Notes: generated from the letters alone by a model not told the origin. A DNA stretch of 14,349 nucleotides from Clostridiales bacterium (GCA_021205375.1 JAJPXR010000210.1:1-14349); one strand, 5' to 3'. Numbered from the stretch's first letter, positions 6,945 to 14,147 are shown. A program made the numbers and translations.

Positions 6945-9179
6945 TTATCCCACGGCGCTGACATCCGCCGTGTCAAAGGCGGTGACGATTGCGTCGCCCT
7001 CATCGTTGCTGGAATCGGCGGGGTCGGTCCCGCTGTCCGCCGGGTCGGTCTCGCCCTCGGCGGGGAGGTCGGATTCGACGCCAGCGGCGGCGGCGTACTC
7101 CCCATCCTCGTCGTACCAGTAGTACTCGCCGTTGGCCTCGGTCAGCTCGTCAATGAGGGCGCGGGTCTTTTCGCAGCACTTCGGTATGGTGAAGCCGTAG
7201 CTGTACACCTCGGCGGTGGCGGCGTCGGCCTCGCCCAGCAGCCGCACCAGCAGGGCCTGCTGCTCGGCGTTCAAGTCGTCATACTTGAGATCGTCTACGG
7301 AGATGTAGTAGCTCCGCTCTCCGGCCAGGGACTCCAGCTCCTCGTAATCCTCGTCGTATTCGGAGTCGGTCTCGATGATGTATTCATCCCGGCCCTCGTC
7401 ATAGGAGAAATCGGCGCTGTCCAGCTCCTCCAGGAAGGTGCTCCAGACCTGCTCTTTCTGCTCGGCGGTCAGCTCGTAGTTGCTGGCGTCGTAGTCATAC
7501 TCGCTGGTGTACTGGGTGACGTAAACGCCGTTGAGGTCGTCCGCGTCCATGGAATAGAAGGTGTCGTAGAGCTGATAGGTGTCGCACTTCTGCACGGCGG
7601 CGATGGCGGAGAAGATGTTCTCGTCATCCTCGTACAGGGGTACATAGTAGGCACGCTTCAAAGTGCTGCCGTTGGCCAGGGTATAAGTGACCGAAATGGA
7701 GGCCGAATTATAATACTGGTTGGTGTCGTCCCCATAGGGCAGGTAGGGACCGGGGTACTTCTCCAAAATCGCCTGGTGCAGGGCCAACACGGTACTCTGC
7801 TCGGCGGCGTCGGTGAACTCCACGTTGAAATAGCCCCAGTTGTAGTCGCCATAGGTGACATCCAGCGCGCCCACGCCATGGGCGGCCAGATAGCACTCCT
7901 TGGAGGTGTCGCCCGCCATGTCGGGCAGGGAGAAGCTGACGCTGACCACGTTGTCCATGTTCGGTGTGCGGGTCACATAGCCCAGGCCGCCGGTGTACAG
8001 GCAGTAGAGGAAGCCCACACAGGCCACCAGCGTCAGCAGGTAGGCCGGGACCGCCCGCCAGAACTTGCGGAAGCCTCTGGCCCAAATCAGTTGGATGATG
8101 ATGTACGTCCCCAGGGACCCCACCAGCACGCTGATGAAGTAGACCTGGTTGCTGTTGGTCATGTCGCCCAGGATGTCGGCCAGGCCCAGCCCCACGGCCA
8201 CGGACAGCAGGAACCGCACCGCGCCCCGCAGCACCGGCGCGCAGAAGCTATTCTCGGCGTGTTCGCTCTTGCGGCGGCCATAGTACCACACCGTCACCAG
8301 CAGCAGCGCCACGGTGAACAGCACCCACCACAGGATGCTCCAAATGCCCATGCCCGGCAGGTCGGCGGTGATAGCAGAACCATCGGCGTAATACATTCCG
8401 GTCAAGATAGTATAATTGGTACTGAACAGTTGATAAAACGCGGCAAACGGACACAGGGCGGTGTAAAATGCGCTGGGAATCACCGACACATAGCCCGGCA
8501 GGAACTGATTCATGGTGGCGTTGAGCACGTCCCACAGCAGGGGCCAGCCCACGGCGGTGGCGGTCAGGGAGACCGCCGCGTCCAGCAGGGTCCCGGCAGT
8601 CACCAGGAAGAACAGCATAAAGGTCAGGCAGGCGAAGGTCATCAGCGCGCAGCAGCCGAAGAGCGCCCACAGGGAGAGAGCGGCGTTGGGCAGGGGTACG
8701 CTGTAGGCCCGGCAAACCACCTGGCACAGACCGAAGCCAATGGCCAGCGGGACGATGGAGGTCACCAGTCCCGCCACATAGCCTCCCAGCAGCAGAGGCC
8801 GCCGCCGGACGGGAAGGGCGTGGAACAAATCGACGCTGCGGCGGGTGTGCATATAGCCGAAGCTGTTGCAGCAGTAGACCACCAGGTAGAGCATCAGCAC
8901 CAGGAAAATGCCGGTGCGCAGGAAGGCCAGCAGGTTGTAGTAGACCGCCTGCCCGTAGAGCTGGGCCACCGACTCGGCGGTATAGCCCTCCCAGTTGGTC
9001 ATGTCGGTGTAATACGCCTGGTTACCCAGAATGACGCTCAGGGTGACGATGGGCATGGAGAGGATGGTCCACAGGCCGAAGAACACGGAAAACACCCGGT
9101 TGTTGCGCATCTGCCACCAGAACACCCGGCGGAACGCGCCGTTTTTGCGTTCGTCACGAGAGGATCTTGTCGAGGTCAT
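6945..9179 (-). CDS. Large ABC-2 type permease with extracytoplasmic C-terminal region
   Basis: Membrane subunit of the GntR-regulated ABC transporter; 744 aa. Hydrophobic segments lie at about residues 28-52, 85-106, 130-155, 170-196, 200-218, 278-300, 318-337, 346-366 and 378-398. After the sixth there is a basic stretch, GRRKSEHAENSF, resembling the RxSE-type loop of YtrC-like permeases. From about residue 400 to the end the chain is hydrophilic and rich in Asp, Glu and Tyr, with no further membrane segment. This suggests a large exposed domain whose last 40 residues are low-complexity (Glu/Asp/Ser/Pro). The ATG at 9179 lies inside the 3' end of the ATPase gene (26-nt overlap), with GGAGG 9 nt before it. 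The substrate is unknown; YtrA-type regulators often control transporters answering cell-envelope stress, which is inference here. Confidence 0.88.
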   Translation of the reverse strand: MTSTRSSRDERKNGAFRRVFWWQMRNNRVFSVFFGLWTILSMPIVTLSVILGNQAYYTDMTNWEGYTAESVAQLYGQAVYYNLLAFLRTGIFLVLMLYLVVYCCNSFGYMHTRRSVDLFHALPVRRRPLLLGGYVAGLVTSIVPLAIGFGLCQVVCRAYSVPLPNAALSLWALFGCCALMTFACLTFMLFFLVTAGTLLDAAVSLTATAVGWPLLWDVLNATMNQFLPGYVSVIPSAFYTALCPFAAFYQLFSTNYTILTGMYYADGSAITADLPGMGIWSILWWVLFTVALLLVTVWYYGRRKSEHAENSFCAPVLRGAVRFLLSVAVGLGLADILGDMTNSNQVYFISVLVGSLGTYIIIQLIWARGFRKFWRAVPAYLLTLVACVGFLYCLYTGGLGYVTRTPNMDNVVSVSFSLPDMAGDTSKECYLAAHGVGALDVTYGDYNWGYFNVEFTDAAEQSTVLALHQAILEKYPGPYLPYGDDTNQYYNSASISVTYTLANGSTLKRAYYVPLYEDDENIFSAIAAVQKCDTYQLYDTFYSMDADDLNGVYVTQYTSEYDYDASNYELTAEQKEQVWSTFLEELDSADFSYDEGRDEYIIETDSEYDEDYEELESLAGERSYYISVDDLKYDDLNAEQQALLVRLLGEADAATAEVYSYGFTIPKCCEKTRALIDELTEANGEYYWYDEDGEYAAAAGVESDLPAEGETDPADSGTDPADSSNDEGDAIVTAFDTADVSAVG

Positions 9180-10065
9180 AACCTACCGCCTCCATTTCAC
9201 TGATAAATACCTCCTCCAGGGACAGGGGGAGGGTCTCGGAAAAGACCGGGTGCAGCTCCGCCAGCGTCTGCTCCACCGTTTCCTCGTCCTTCCGGGCCAC
9301 CAGGCTGATCATGGAGCCGCTGGTGTCCAGCTTGACGATGTTGAGCTGCTCCCGCAGCCATTGGAGCTGCTGCTGCTCCAGCGGGGGCTGGAACACCGCC
9401 TGGGCCTTGTGGATGCCCAGCTTGAGGGTGTCCAGCTCCTGCTCAAAGACCACGCCGCCCTGGTGGATGAGGCCCACGTGGTCGCAGAAGTCCTCCAGCT
9501 CCCGCAGGTTGTGGGAGGCGATGACCACGGTCATGTTCCGCTCGGCCACCTGGTCGGAGACGATGCGCTTGAGCAACTGGCGCATGACCGGGTCCAGTCC
9601 GTCAAAGACCTCGTCCAGCAGCAGATACTTGGGCTGGGCGGCCAGGGCGCAGATGAGAGCGGCCTGGCGCTGCATTCCTTTCGACATGTTGTGGAGCTTC
9701 ATCTTCTGGTTCAGCCCGAACAGGCTGCACAGCCGCTGGAACTCGTCCTTGCTCCAGCCGGAGTAGACCCGGCGGTACAGGTCGGCCATGGTGCGCAGGC
9801 TGGCCTGGGGCAGGTAATAGGGGAAGTCCGGCACGAACACCACCTGGTCCTTGACCCTGGGGTTTTCGTAGGGGGTCTCCCCGTCGATGCGGATCTCGCC
9901 GCCGTCGGCGGCGTAGACCCCGCACAGGCTGCGCAGCAGGGTGGATTTACCCGCCCCGTTGCTGCCCACCAGACCGAAGATGCACCCCTCCTGGATTTGG
10001 AAGGAAATTTGATTCAGCGCTACCACGTTGTCGAATCGCTTGGTGTAATCCAAAATTTCGATCAT
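9154..10065 (-). CDS. ABC transporter ATP-binding protein, YtrB-like
   Basis: ATPase of the GntR-associated transporter; 303 aa. Walker A is GSNGAGKST (34-42) and Walker B LLLDE (148-152), followed by GLDP; H-loop His185 is in ASHNL. The signature is the divergent MSKGMQRQ (127-134), and the Q-loop position reads FVPD, lacking the usual Gln. Both deviations also occur in other ATPases partnered with YtrA-type regulators. ATG 10065 overlaps the regulator stop codon by 4 nt (ATGA), with AGGAGG upstream. The open frame continues 5' of this ATG, but that part is the regulator gene read out of frame. The C-terminal third (about 215-303) is an accessory region. Expected to energise the 744-aa permease encoded directly downstream. 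Confidence 0.92.
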   Translation of the reverse strand: MIEILDYTKRFDNVVALNQISFQIQEGCIFGLVGSNGAGKSTLLRSLCGVYAADGGEIRIDGETPYENPRVKDQVVFVPDFPYYLPQASLRTMADLYRRVYSGWSKDEFQRLCSLFGLNQKMKLHNMSKGMQRQAALICALAAQPKYLLLDEVFDGLDPVMRQLLKRIVSDQVAERNMTVVIASHNLRELEDFCDHVGLIHQGGVVFEQELDTLKLGIHKAQAVFQPPLEQQQLQWLREQLNIVKLDTSGSMISLVARKDEETVEQTLAELHPVFSETLPLSLEEVFISEMEAVGYDLDKILS

Positions 10066-10451
10066 AAGGCGTCCTCCTCTTTCTTCTTCTTTTGCAGATA
10101 CTCGGCGCAGAAGTCCGCCACCTCCTCCACGGTCAGGCCCCGGTCCAGGGCCTCCTGCAAGGCGACCCCCAGGGTCTTTTTGGTTCTGGCCCGGAGCTGC
10201 TCCTGGGCGTTGTTTTCGCTGGCCAGGAAGGAACCCTTGCCGGGGACGGTCTCCAGCACACCCTGGCTCTCCAGGATGCGGTAGGCTTTCTGTACCGTGT
10301 TGGGGTTGATGCCCAGTTCCTGGGCCAGGTTCCGAACGGAGGGAAGCTGTTCGCCGGGCTCCAGCCCGCCGCAAGCTGCCAGACGGATGACACCGTCGCA
10401 CAGTTGGTCACAAAGGGGCTTCCTGCTCTTGTAGTTCAATGTTAAAAACAC
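10062..10451 (-). CDS. GntR-family transcriptional regulator, YtrA subfamily
   Basis: DNA-binding repressor, 129 aa from the GTG at 10451. A winged helix-turn-helix spans about residues 10-78 and includes LPSVRNLAQELGINPNTVQK and the wing SQGVLETVPGKGSF. Only a short helical C-terminal tail (about 80-129) follows, with no large effector-binding domain; this is the hallmark of the YtrA subgroup. The start was chosen because family members begin with a similar short lead-in, and AGAGGTGAT sits 7 nt upstream (GAGG to GTG). The same frame stays open to a TTG at 10577 that has its own excellent AGGAGGGAGG site, which would add 42 residues not typical of the family. It is the first gene of the operon and overlaps the ATPase gene by 4 nt. 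It probably represses its own operon. Confidence 0.9.
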   Translation of the reverse strand: MFLTLNYKSRKPLCDQLCDGVIRLAACGGLEPGEQLPSVRNLAQELGINPNTVQKAYRILESQGVLETVPGKGSFLASENNAQEQLRARTKKTLGVALQEALDRGLTVEEVADFCAEYLQKKKKEEDAL

Positions 10452-10477
10452 ACGATCACCTCTGTCGCGCCATAGTG

Positions 10478-10534
10478 GGTGTATGGAGCAGAATAATACG
10501 CCTTTATCATACACCGGAACGGGCCTATAGTCAA
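10478..10534 (-). promoter_or_regulatory. Inner promoter of the GntR-ABC operon with inverted-repeat operator
   Basis: Minus strand: -35 TTGACT (10534-10529), 17-nt spacer, -10 TATGAT (10511-10506). The perfect 8-bp inverted repeat GGTGTATG (10478-10485) / CATACACC (10508-10515) has one arm across the -10 and the other about 20 nt after the expected start. The arms are 30 bp centre to centre, close to three helical turns. This is well placed for autorepression by the adjacent GntR protein. YtrA-type operators are reported to use GTGTA/TACAC-like half-sites; the assignment here is inference. Confidence 0.75.
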
Positions 10535-10585
10535 GGGTTTTTGTGAATATTTTTGATGAATCGCGTCTTTTATTCAAACTTTATA

Positions 10586-10658
10586 CCTCCCTCCTGTCAG
10601 GTCCGTATTACGACATCTAGTATGTACATAGCATAACATATGCCCGACACCCTGTCAA
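10586..10658 (-). promoter_or_regulatory. Possible outer promoter and ribosome binding site upstream of the GntR gene
   Basis: Minus strand: -35 TTGACA (10658-10653), 17-nt spacer, -10 TATGCT (10635-10630). A perfect palindrome TATGTACATA (10621-10630) lies at the expected start point. Further on, AGGAGGGAGG (about 10595-10586) is 8 nt before a TTG at 10577 in frame with the regulator. The -35 lies in an imperfect hairpin (10642-10669) that is fully paired, counting two G-U pairs, on the minus strand. Confidence 0.5.
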
Positions 10659-10756
10659 GGGCGCCGGGCAATCTGTAATCATTTTTACCGTTTGTTACCT
10701 TTTTGTTTCCGTTTTGGTTGATACCTCTGAATGGGGTCTGGTCGGTTCTCGCGGGA

Positions 10757-10871
10757 AACCCCTCCGCCACCGCCTAAAGGCGGCGGCCCTCCTCCCCTTT
10801 CAGGGGAGGCAAGGGGGTGGTCAGTGGCCACGCCGCAGTTCTCCGGGGAAAACCTGTACTATGCTGGGCAA
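10757..10871 (+). repeat. Palindromic intergenic repeat, copy D, with conserved tail
   Basis: Core 10757-10830 has both hairpins as in copy B and ends GGGTGGTCAGTGG. A conserved tail (10837-10871), starting AGTTCTCC and ending ATGCTGGGCAA, follows at the same distance as in copies E and F. It fills the gap between the GntR operon control region and the end of the CHR genes. Confidence 0.88.
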
Positions 10872-10888
10872 CCGACAGGCGCTGTCCT

Positions 10889-10923
10889 ACTAACCACTAA
10901 TCACTAACCACTAGCCACTAGCC
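10889..10923. repeat. Heptanucleotide tandem repeat (ACTAACC-type, five units)
   Basis: Five consecutive 7-nt units: ACTAACC, ACTAATC, ACTAACC, ACTAGCC, ACTAGCC. They end 5 nt from the stop codon of the downstream CHR gene. In the gene's direction each unit contains TAG. A similar heptad array lies next to repeat copy E. Confidence 0.88.
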
Positions 10924-10928
10924 GCTCC

Positions 10929-11507
10929 TCACAGCGCGAACACCACCCCCGCCGCAGCGGAGAGGGCGATCCACACGATGGGGTGCAGGTCTTTCACCTT
11001 GGGTATCCGGGTGGCAATGAACACCGCCACGGCCACCAGCACACATTTCCAGTTGACGCTCATGTCCACCAGAATGGCGTCCCCGCTGACGCTCCAGGCC
11101 ACGGTCAGCAGGGAGATGCAGACCACGCTCCAGCCCGCCGCGGCGATGAGGCCGGTGGAGGCGGGGCGCAGGCCGTAGAACACGGCCTCCACATATTTGT
11201 TGTCCCGGAACCGCTTCAAAAAGGCGGCGATGATGAGAATGACGATGATGGACGGGGTGATAAGGCCCAGGGTGGCAATGACCGCGCCGGGGACCCCCGC
11301 CGTCTCGAAGCCCACATAGGTGGCCATGTTGACCCCCATGGGGCCGGGGGTGGACTCGGAAATGGCGATCATATTGGCCAGCTCCGTGTTGGTGAACCAG
11401 CCCGTCCGCTGGCCGATGTCGGTCAGGAAGGGAATGGTGGCCAGGCCGCCGCCCACGGCGAAGAGGCCCGTCCGGAAAAACTCCAGAAACAGTTGTAAAA
11501 ACATCAT
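10929..11507 (-). CDS. Chromate transporter (CHR) family protein, second half-size subunit
   Basis: A 192-aa membrane protein with a single CHR domain. Recognisable motifs are the N-terminal VGGGLATIPFL (18-28) and the central ESTPGPMGVNMATYVGF (51-67), followed by AVIATLGLITPSIIVI. About five to six hydrophobic segments follow. Full-length ChrA proteins fuse two such halves; here, as in many Firmicutes, the halves are separate adjacent genes that probably assemble together in the membrane. The first ATG of an ATG-ATG pair is used: it overlaps the stop of the upstream half by 4 nt, which indicates coupling. Some members export chromate, but for an anaerobe the natural anion is uncertain. Confidence 0.92.
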   Translation of the reverse strand: MMFLQLFLEFFRTGLFAVGGGLATIPFLTDIGQRTGWFTNTELANMIAISESTPGPMGVNMATYVGFETAGVPGAVIATLGLITPSIIVILIIAAFLKRFRDNKYVEAVFYGLRPASTGLIAAAGWSVVCISLLTVAWSVSGDAILVDMSVNWKCVLVAVAVFIATRIPKVKDLHPIVWIALSAAAGVVFAL

Positions 11508-12052
11508 TTCGCCTGCTCTCCCTTCTTGGTCATTTTCAGGGCCAGGCCCACCACGCCGCACAGCACCACGATGATGGCCGGGGAGATGCCCCACAGGGCG
11601 GACAGCACGAAGGTCACCGCGAAAATCACTGCCGTCGGCCCGTCAATGACGCTGGACTTGCGCAGCTTCAGCACCGCGTTGAGGATGAGAACGCACACAC
11701 AGGCCCGGATGCCCGCGAAGGCGTGGGCCACCGCCGGCAGGTCCGCGAAGTTCTGCAAAAAGGCGGCGATAACGGTGATAATGACGATGCTGGGAAACAC
11801 CAGTCCCAGAGTGGCGACGATACCGCCCAGCGCGCCCTTCTGCTTGGCCCCGATGAAGGTGGCGGTGTTGACGGCGATGATGCCGGGGGTACACTGGCCA
11901 ATGGCGTAGTAGTCCGCCAGTTCCTCGTCGGTAGCCCAGTGGTGCTTGTTCACCACCTCCCGCTGGAGGATGGGCAGCATGGCGTAGCCCCCGCCGAAGG
12001 TGCAGACCCCTGCCTGGGCGAAGGTGAGAAACAGGTCAAGATAGATGTTCAT
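11504..12052 (-). CDS. Chromate transporter (CHR) family protein, first half-size subunit
   Basis: A 182-aa CHR-domain membrane protein. Motifs mirror those of its partner: FGGGYAMLPIL (19-29), then DYYAIGQCTPGIIAVNTATFIG (47-68) and ATLGLVFPSIVII. The start is ATG 12052, with GAGAGG about 8 nt upstream. The frame is open further upstream to 12259, but that extension translates repeat copy E into a Gly/Pro-rich peptide and is not credible as protein. The partner CHR gene overlaps its last codons. The two halves are probably inserted in opposite orientations, as proposed for paired short CHR proteins. No convincing promoter was recognised upstream; the AT-richer 85 nt before the gene are the likely place. 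Confidence 0.92.
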   Translation of the reverse strand: MNIYLDLFLTFAQAGVCTFGGGYAMLPILQREVVNKHHWATDEELADYYAIGQCTPGIIAVNTATFIGAKQKGALGGIVATLGLVFPSIVIITVIAAFLQNFADLPAVAHAFAGIRACVCVLILNAVLKLRKSSVIDGPTAVIFAVTFVLSALWGISPAIIVVLCGVVGLALKMTKKGEQAK

Positions 12053-12136
12053 GGGACTTTCCTCTCCGTATTTTCTCTGCCATTTTCTCCTGCTTGTTGT
12101 CGGAATTAGTTGCCTTTTTGCTAACTTTAGAGGTAA

Positions 12137-12250
12137 AACCCCTCCGCCACCGCCAAAAGGCGGCGGCCCTCCTCCCCTTTCAGGGGAGGCAAGGGGGGCG
12201 GTTGGTTGCCAAAAGATAGTTCTCCGTGGAAAACCGGTACTATTCTGGTT
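12137..12250 (+). repeat. Palindromic intergenic repeat, copy E, with conserved tail
   Basis: Core 12137-12208 has the same two hairpins as copies B and D, with loop AAAA instead of TAAA in the first. After the same 21-nt distance comes the tail (12218-12250), beginning AGTTCTCCGTGGAAAAC and continuing GGTACTATTCTGG. It lies between the CHR genes and the end of the flippase gene. Confidence 0.88.
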
Positions 12251-12282
12251 ATTAGCCATTCGTTCTTGGTTTGCAGCACCTG

Positions 12283-12315
12283 GCTAACAGCTAAGAGCTA
12301 AAAGCCAACAGCTCA
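12283..12315. repeat. Heptanucleotide tandem repeat (GCTAANA-type, four and a half units)
   Basis: Units GCTAACA, GCTAAGA, GCTAAAA and GCCAACA, then a partial GCTCA. The array runs into the stop codon of the flippase gene, at 12313-12315. The unit sequence differs from the array at 10889, but the period and the position next to a stop codon and a tailed repeat are the same. Confidence 0.82.
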
Positions 12316-13920
12316 CTGAATATGCAGCAGCTTCCCGATCTTGTCCCCCTTGGGCATCAGGGAGAGATCGTCCTTGTTCAGCACCCGCAGGGCGATGATG
12401 AGCACCGCGTAGATGACCACCGCCGCCAGGATGGACACGACCACACCCAGGGTGTTGCTGCCGGTGGCCCGGTAAATCAGGCCGTAGATGGCCCATGCAC
12501 CGCCGCCCATGATGACCGAGGCCAGCAGGGTCTTGCCAAAGACCTTGACGAAGCTGGGACAGCCGGGGACAATGCGGTAGACGATGAACAGGTCGAGACA
12601 GCAGGTGGTGCCGTAGCAGATGCAGGTGCCCACGGGAGAGCCGTAGATATTGATGGAGGCGGTGCCCACCATGAAGTAGTCCGCCAGCACCATGATGGTG
12701 CCGCCGATGAGCATGGTGAAGATGGGCAGGTGCAGGACCCCGTGGCTCTGCAACACGGAGTTACACACCAGCATCAGGCAGACGAAGATGTTCGCCACCC
12801 CCAGGATGGACAGGATGACCCCCGCCACAGAGGAATCCAGCGCGGGGAACAGCAGCTTGACGATGGGCGTCCCCAGCACTACCATGCCCACGCCAGAGGG
12901 GAAAGCGATGAGGGCGGCGGTTTTCAGGGAGGACCCCACGATGCGGGCTGCGCCCTTCCGGTCCTTCTTGGTGAAGCAGATGGTCACCGCCGGGATGACC
13001 GAGGCGGTGATGGCCACCATCAGGGAGGCGGGGATCTGGTACACCGTCTGAACGCCGGTGTAGTTGCTCATCAGGGCGCGGGCGTCGTTCTCCGTCAGGA
13101 AAAGGCCCGCGTTTTGCAGCCGCCGCATGACCATGGCGTTGTCCACCGCCGTGATGATGGAGGTGGAGGAGGAGGTCAGGGTGATGGGAATGGCGAGGCT
13201 CAGGCAGGTCTTGAGGATCTGCTTGGTGCTGTCGGGTCGGTCGTTCCCCACCAGGGGGGATTTGGCGCGGGTGTGGAAGTGTTCGCCGGTCATGTAGAGC
13301 AGCGCCACCAGCTCGGAGACGGTCACGCCGATGATGGCTCCCGCCGCGCCCACGTGGTCGGGCTGGCCCAACACCTTGAGCAGATACCAGGCCAGGCTCA
13401 GGCCCACGATGAGCTTGAACAGGGCCTCGATGATTTGGGAGATAGAAGAGGGGGTCATGTGCTGGTGTCCCTGGCAGTAGCCCCGGTACACCGCCAGCCC
13501 TGCCACCAGCATGACCGAGGGAGCCAGTGCCCGCATACAGTCGGCGGCCTTGCTGTCGCCCATCAGGGCGGCGAAGCCGTCCGCCCCCAGGAACATCACC
13601 GCCGAGCACACCGCGCCAAAGGCGAAGAAGAACAGGAACGCCACCCGGAAAATCTTCCTGATTTGGTTGGGGCGGCCCTGGGTGTTGGCCTCGGAGATCA
13701 TCTTGGAGACCGCCACCGGGATGCCCGCCGTGGAGATCATCAGCAGGATGTTGAAGATGTTAAACGCCGCGGTGAAGTCGGTGTACCCCGCCCCCAGAAT
13801 GTTGACCAGGGGCATTTTGTACACCGCGCTGATGACCTTGACAATTAAAATGCCTACGGCCAGAATCGCCGCGCCGCCAAAAAAGGTGCTGCCGCTCTTC
13901 TGTTGCTTTTCTTCGGACAT
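12313..13920 (-). CDS. Polysaccharide/lipid II flippase-like protein, SpoVB/YtgP (MOP superfamily)
   Basis: A 535-aa polytopic membrane protein of the MOP exporter superfamily. It has about 12-14 hydrophobic segments starting near residue 14, the usual size and layout of SpoVB and YtgP/MurJ-like proteins. The segment at about 145-170 (YRGYCQGHQHMTPSSISQII) is a strong family marker, as is the early YKMPLVNILGAGYTDF stretch. Such proteins flip undecaprenyl-linked peptidoglycan or polysaccharide precursors across the membrane, in SpoVB's case for the spore cortex. Which of SpoVB or YtgP it corresponds to cannot be settled here. The ATG at 13920 has a strong AAGGAGGAAC site. Downstream is repeat E and no classical terminator. 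Confidence 0.9.
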   Translation of the reverse strand: MSEEKQQKSGSTFFGGAAILAVGILIVKVISAVYKMPLVNILGAGYTDFTAAFNIFNILLMISTAGIPVAVSKMISEANTQGRPNQIRKIFRVAFLFFFAFGAVCSAVMFLGADGFAALMGDSKAADCMRALAPSVMLVAGLAVYRGYCQGHQHMTPSSISQIIEALFKLIVGLSLAWYLLKVLGQPDHVGAAGAIIGVTVSELVALLYMTGEHFHTRAKSPLVGNDRPDSTKQILKTCLSLAIPITLTSSSTSIITAVDNAMVMRRLQNAGLFLTENDARALMSNYTGVQTVYQIPASLMVAITASVIPAVTICFTKKDRKGAARIVGSSLKTAALIAFPSGVGMVVLGTPIVKLLFPALDSSVAGVILSILGVANIFVCLMLVCNSVLQSHGVLHLPIFTMLIGGTIMVLADYFMVGTASINIYGSPVGTCICYGTTCCLDLFIVYRIVPGCPSFVKVFGKTLLASVIMGGGAWAIYGLIYRATGSNTLGVVVSILAAVVIYAVLIIALRVLNKDDLSLMPKGDKIGKLLHIQ

Positions 13921-13975
13921 GTACGTTCCTCCTTGTGCAGAACGATGATATGCTTTGCTGTTTCGTCAGCACTTT

Positions 13976-14091
13976 TGCCCAGCATAGTACCAGTTTTCCA
14001 CAGAGAACTCAGGTTCGTCAACTGACCACCCCTCTTGCATCCCCTGAAAGGGGAGGAGGGCCGCCGCCTTTAGGCGGTGGCGGAGGGGTTT
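13976..14091 (-). repeat. Palindromic intergenic repeat, copy F, with conserved tail
   Basis: Core about 14020-14091 has both hairpins and the terminal inverted repeat. In the minus direction, 21 nt later comes the tail (14009-13976), with 31 of 35 bases matching copy D. The tail ends about 55 nt before the flippase start codon. No heptad array follows here. Confidence 0.88.
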
Positions 14092-14147
14092 CGTCCACAA
14101 GCTAAGCAAAAGGGATGGTTTAGATATGGGGAAACTGCCCCCGGTGG

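Noticed and set aside
7776..9203. 475-aa plus-strand open frame
   Set aside because: Antisense to the membrane segments of the ABC permease; His/Gln/Gly-rich shadow.
12053..12259. N-terminal extension of the first CHR gene to an upstream start
   Set aside because: It would translate repeat copy E as a Gly/Pro tract; the ATG at 12052 has its own ribosome binding site and matches the normal N terminus of the family.
12322..13848. 508-aa plus-strand open frame
   Set aside because: Antisense to the flippase gene; Asp/Gly/His-rich without recognisable domains.
13976..14009. Conserved repeat tail as a promoter for the flippase gene
   Set aside because: TATGCT is present but no -35 box at a suitable distance is found, and in copies D and E the same tail points towards the 3' end of a gene.
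4989..14091. Repeats as a CRISPR array
   Set aside because: Copies are kilobases apart, in both orientations, with genes between them and no cas genes.
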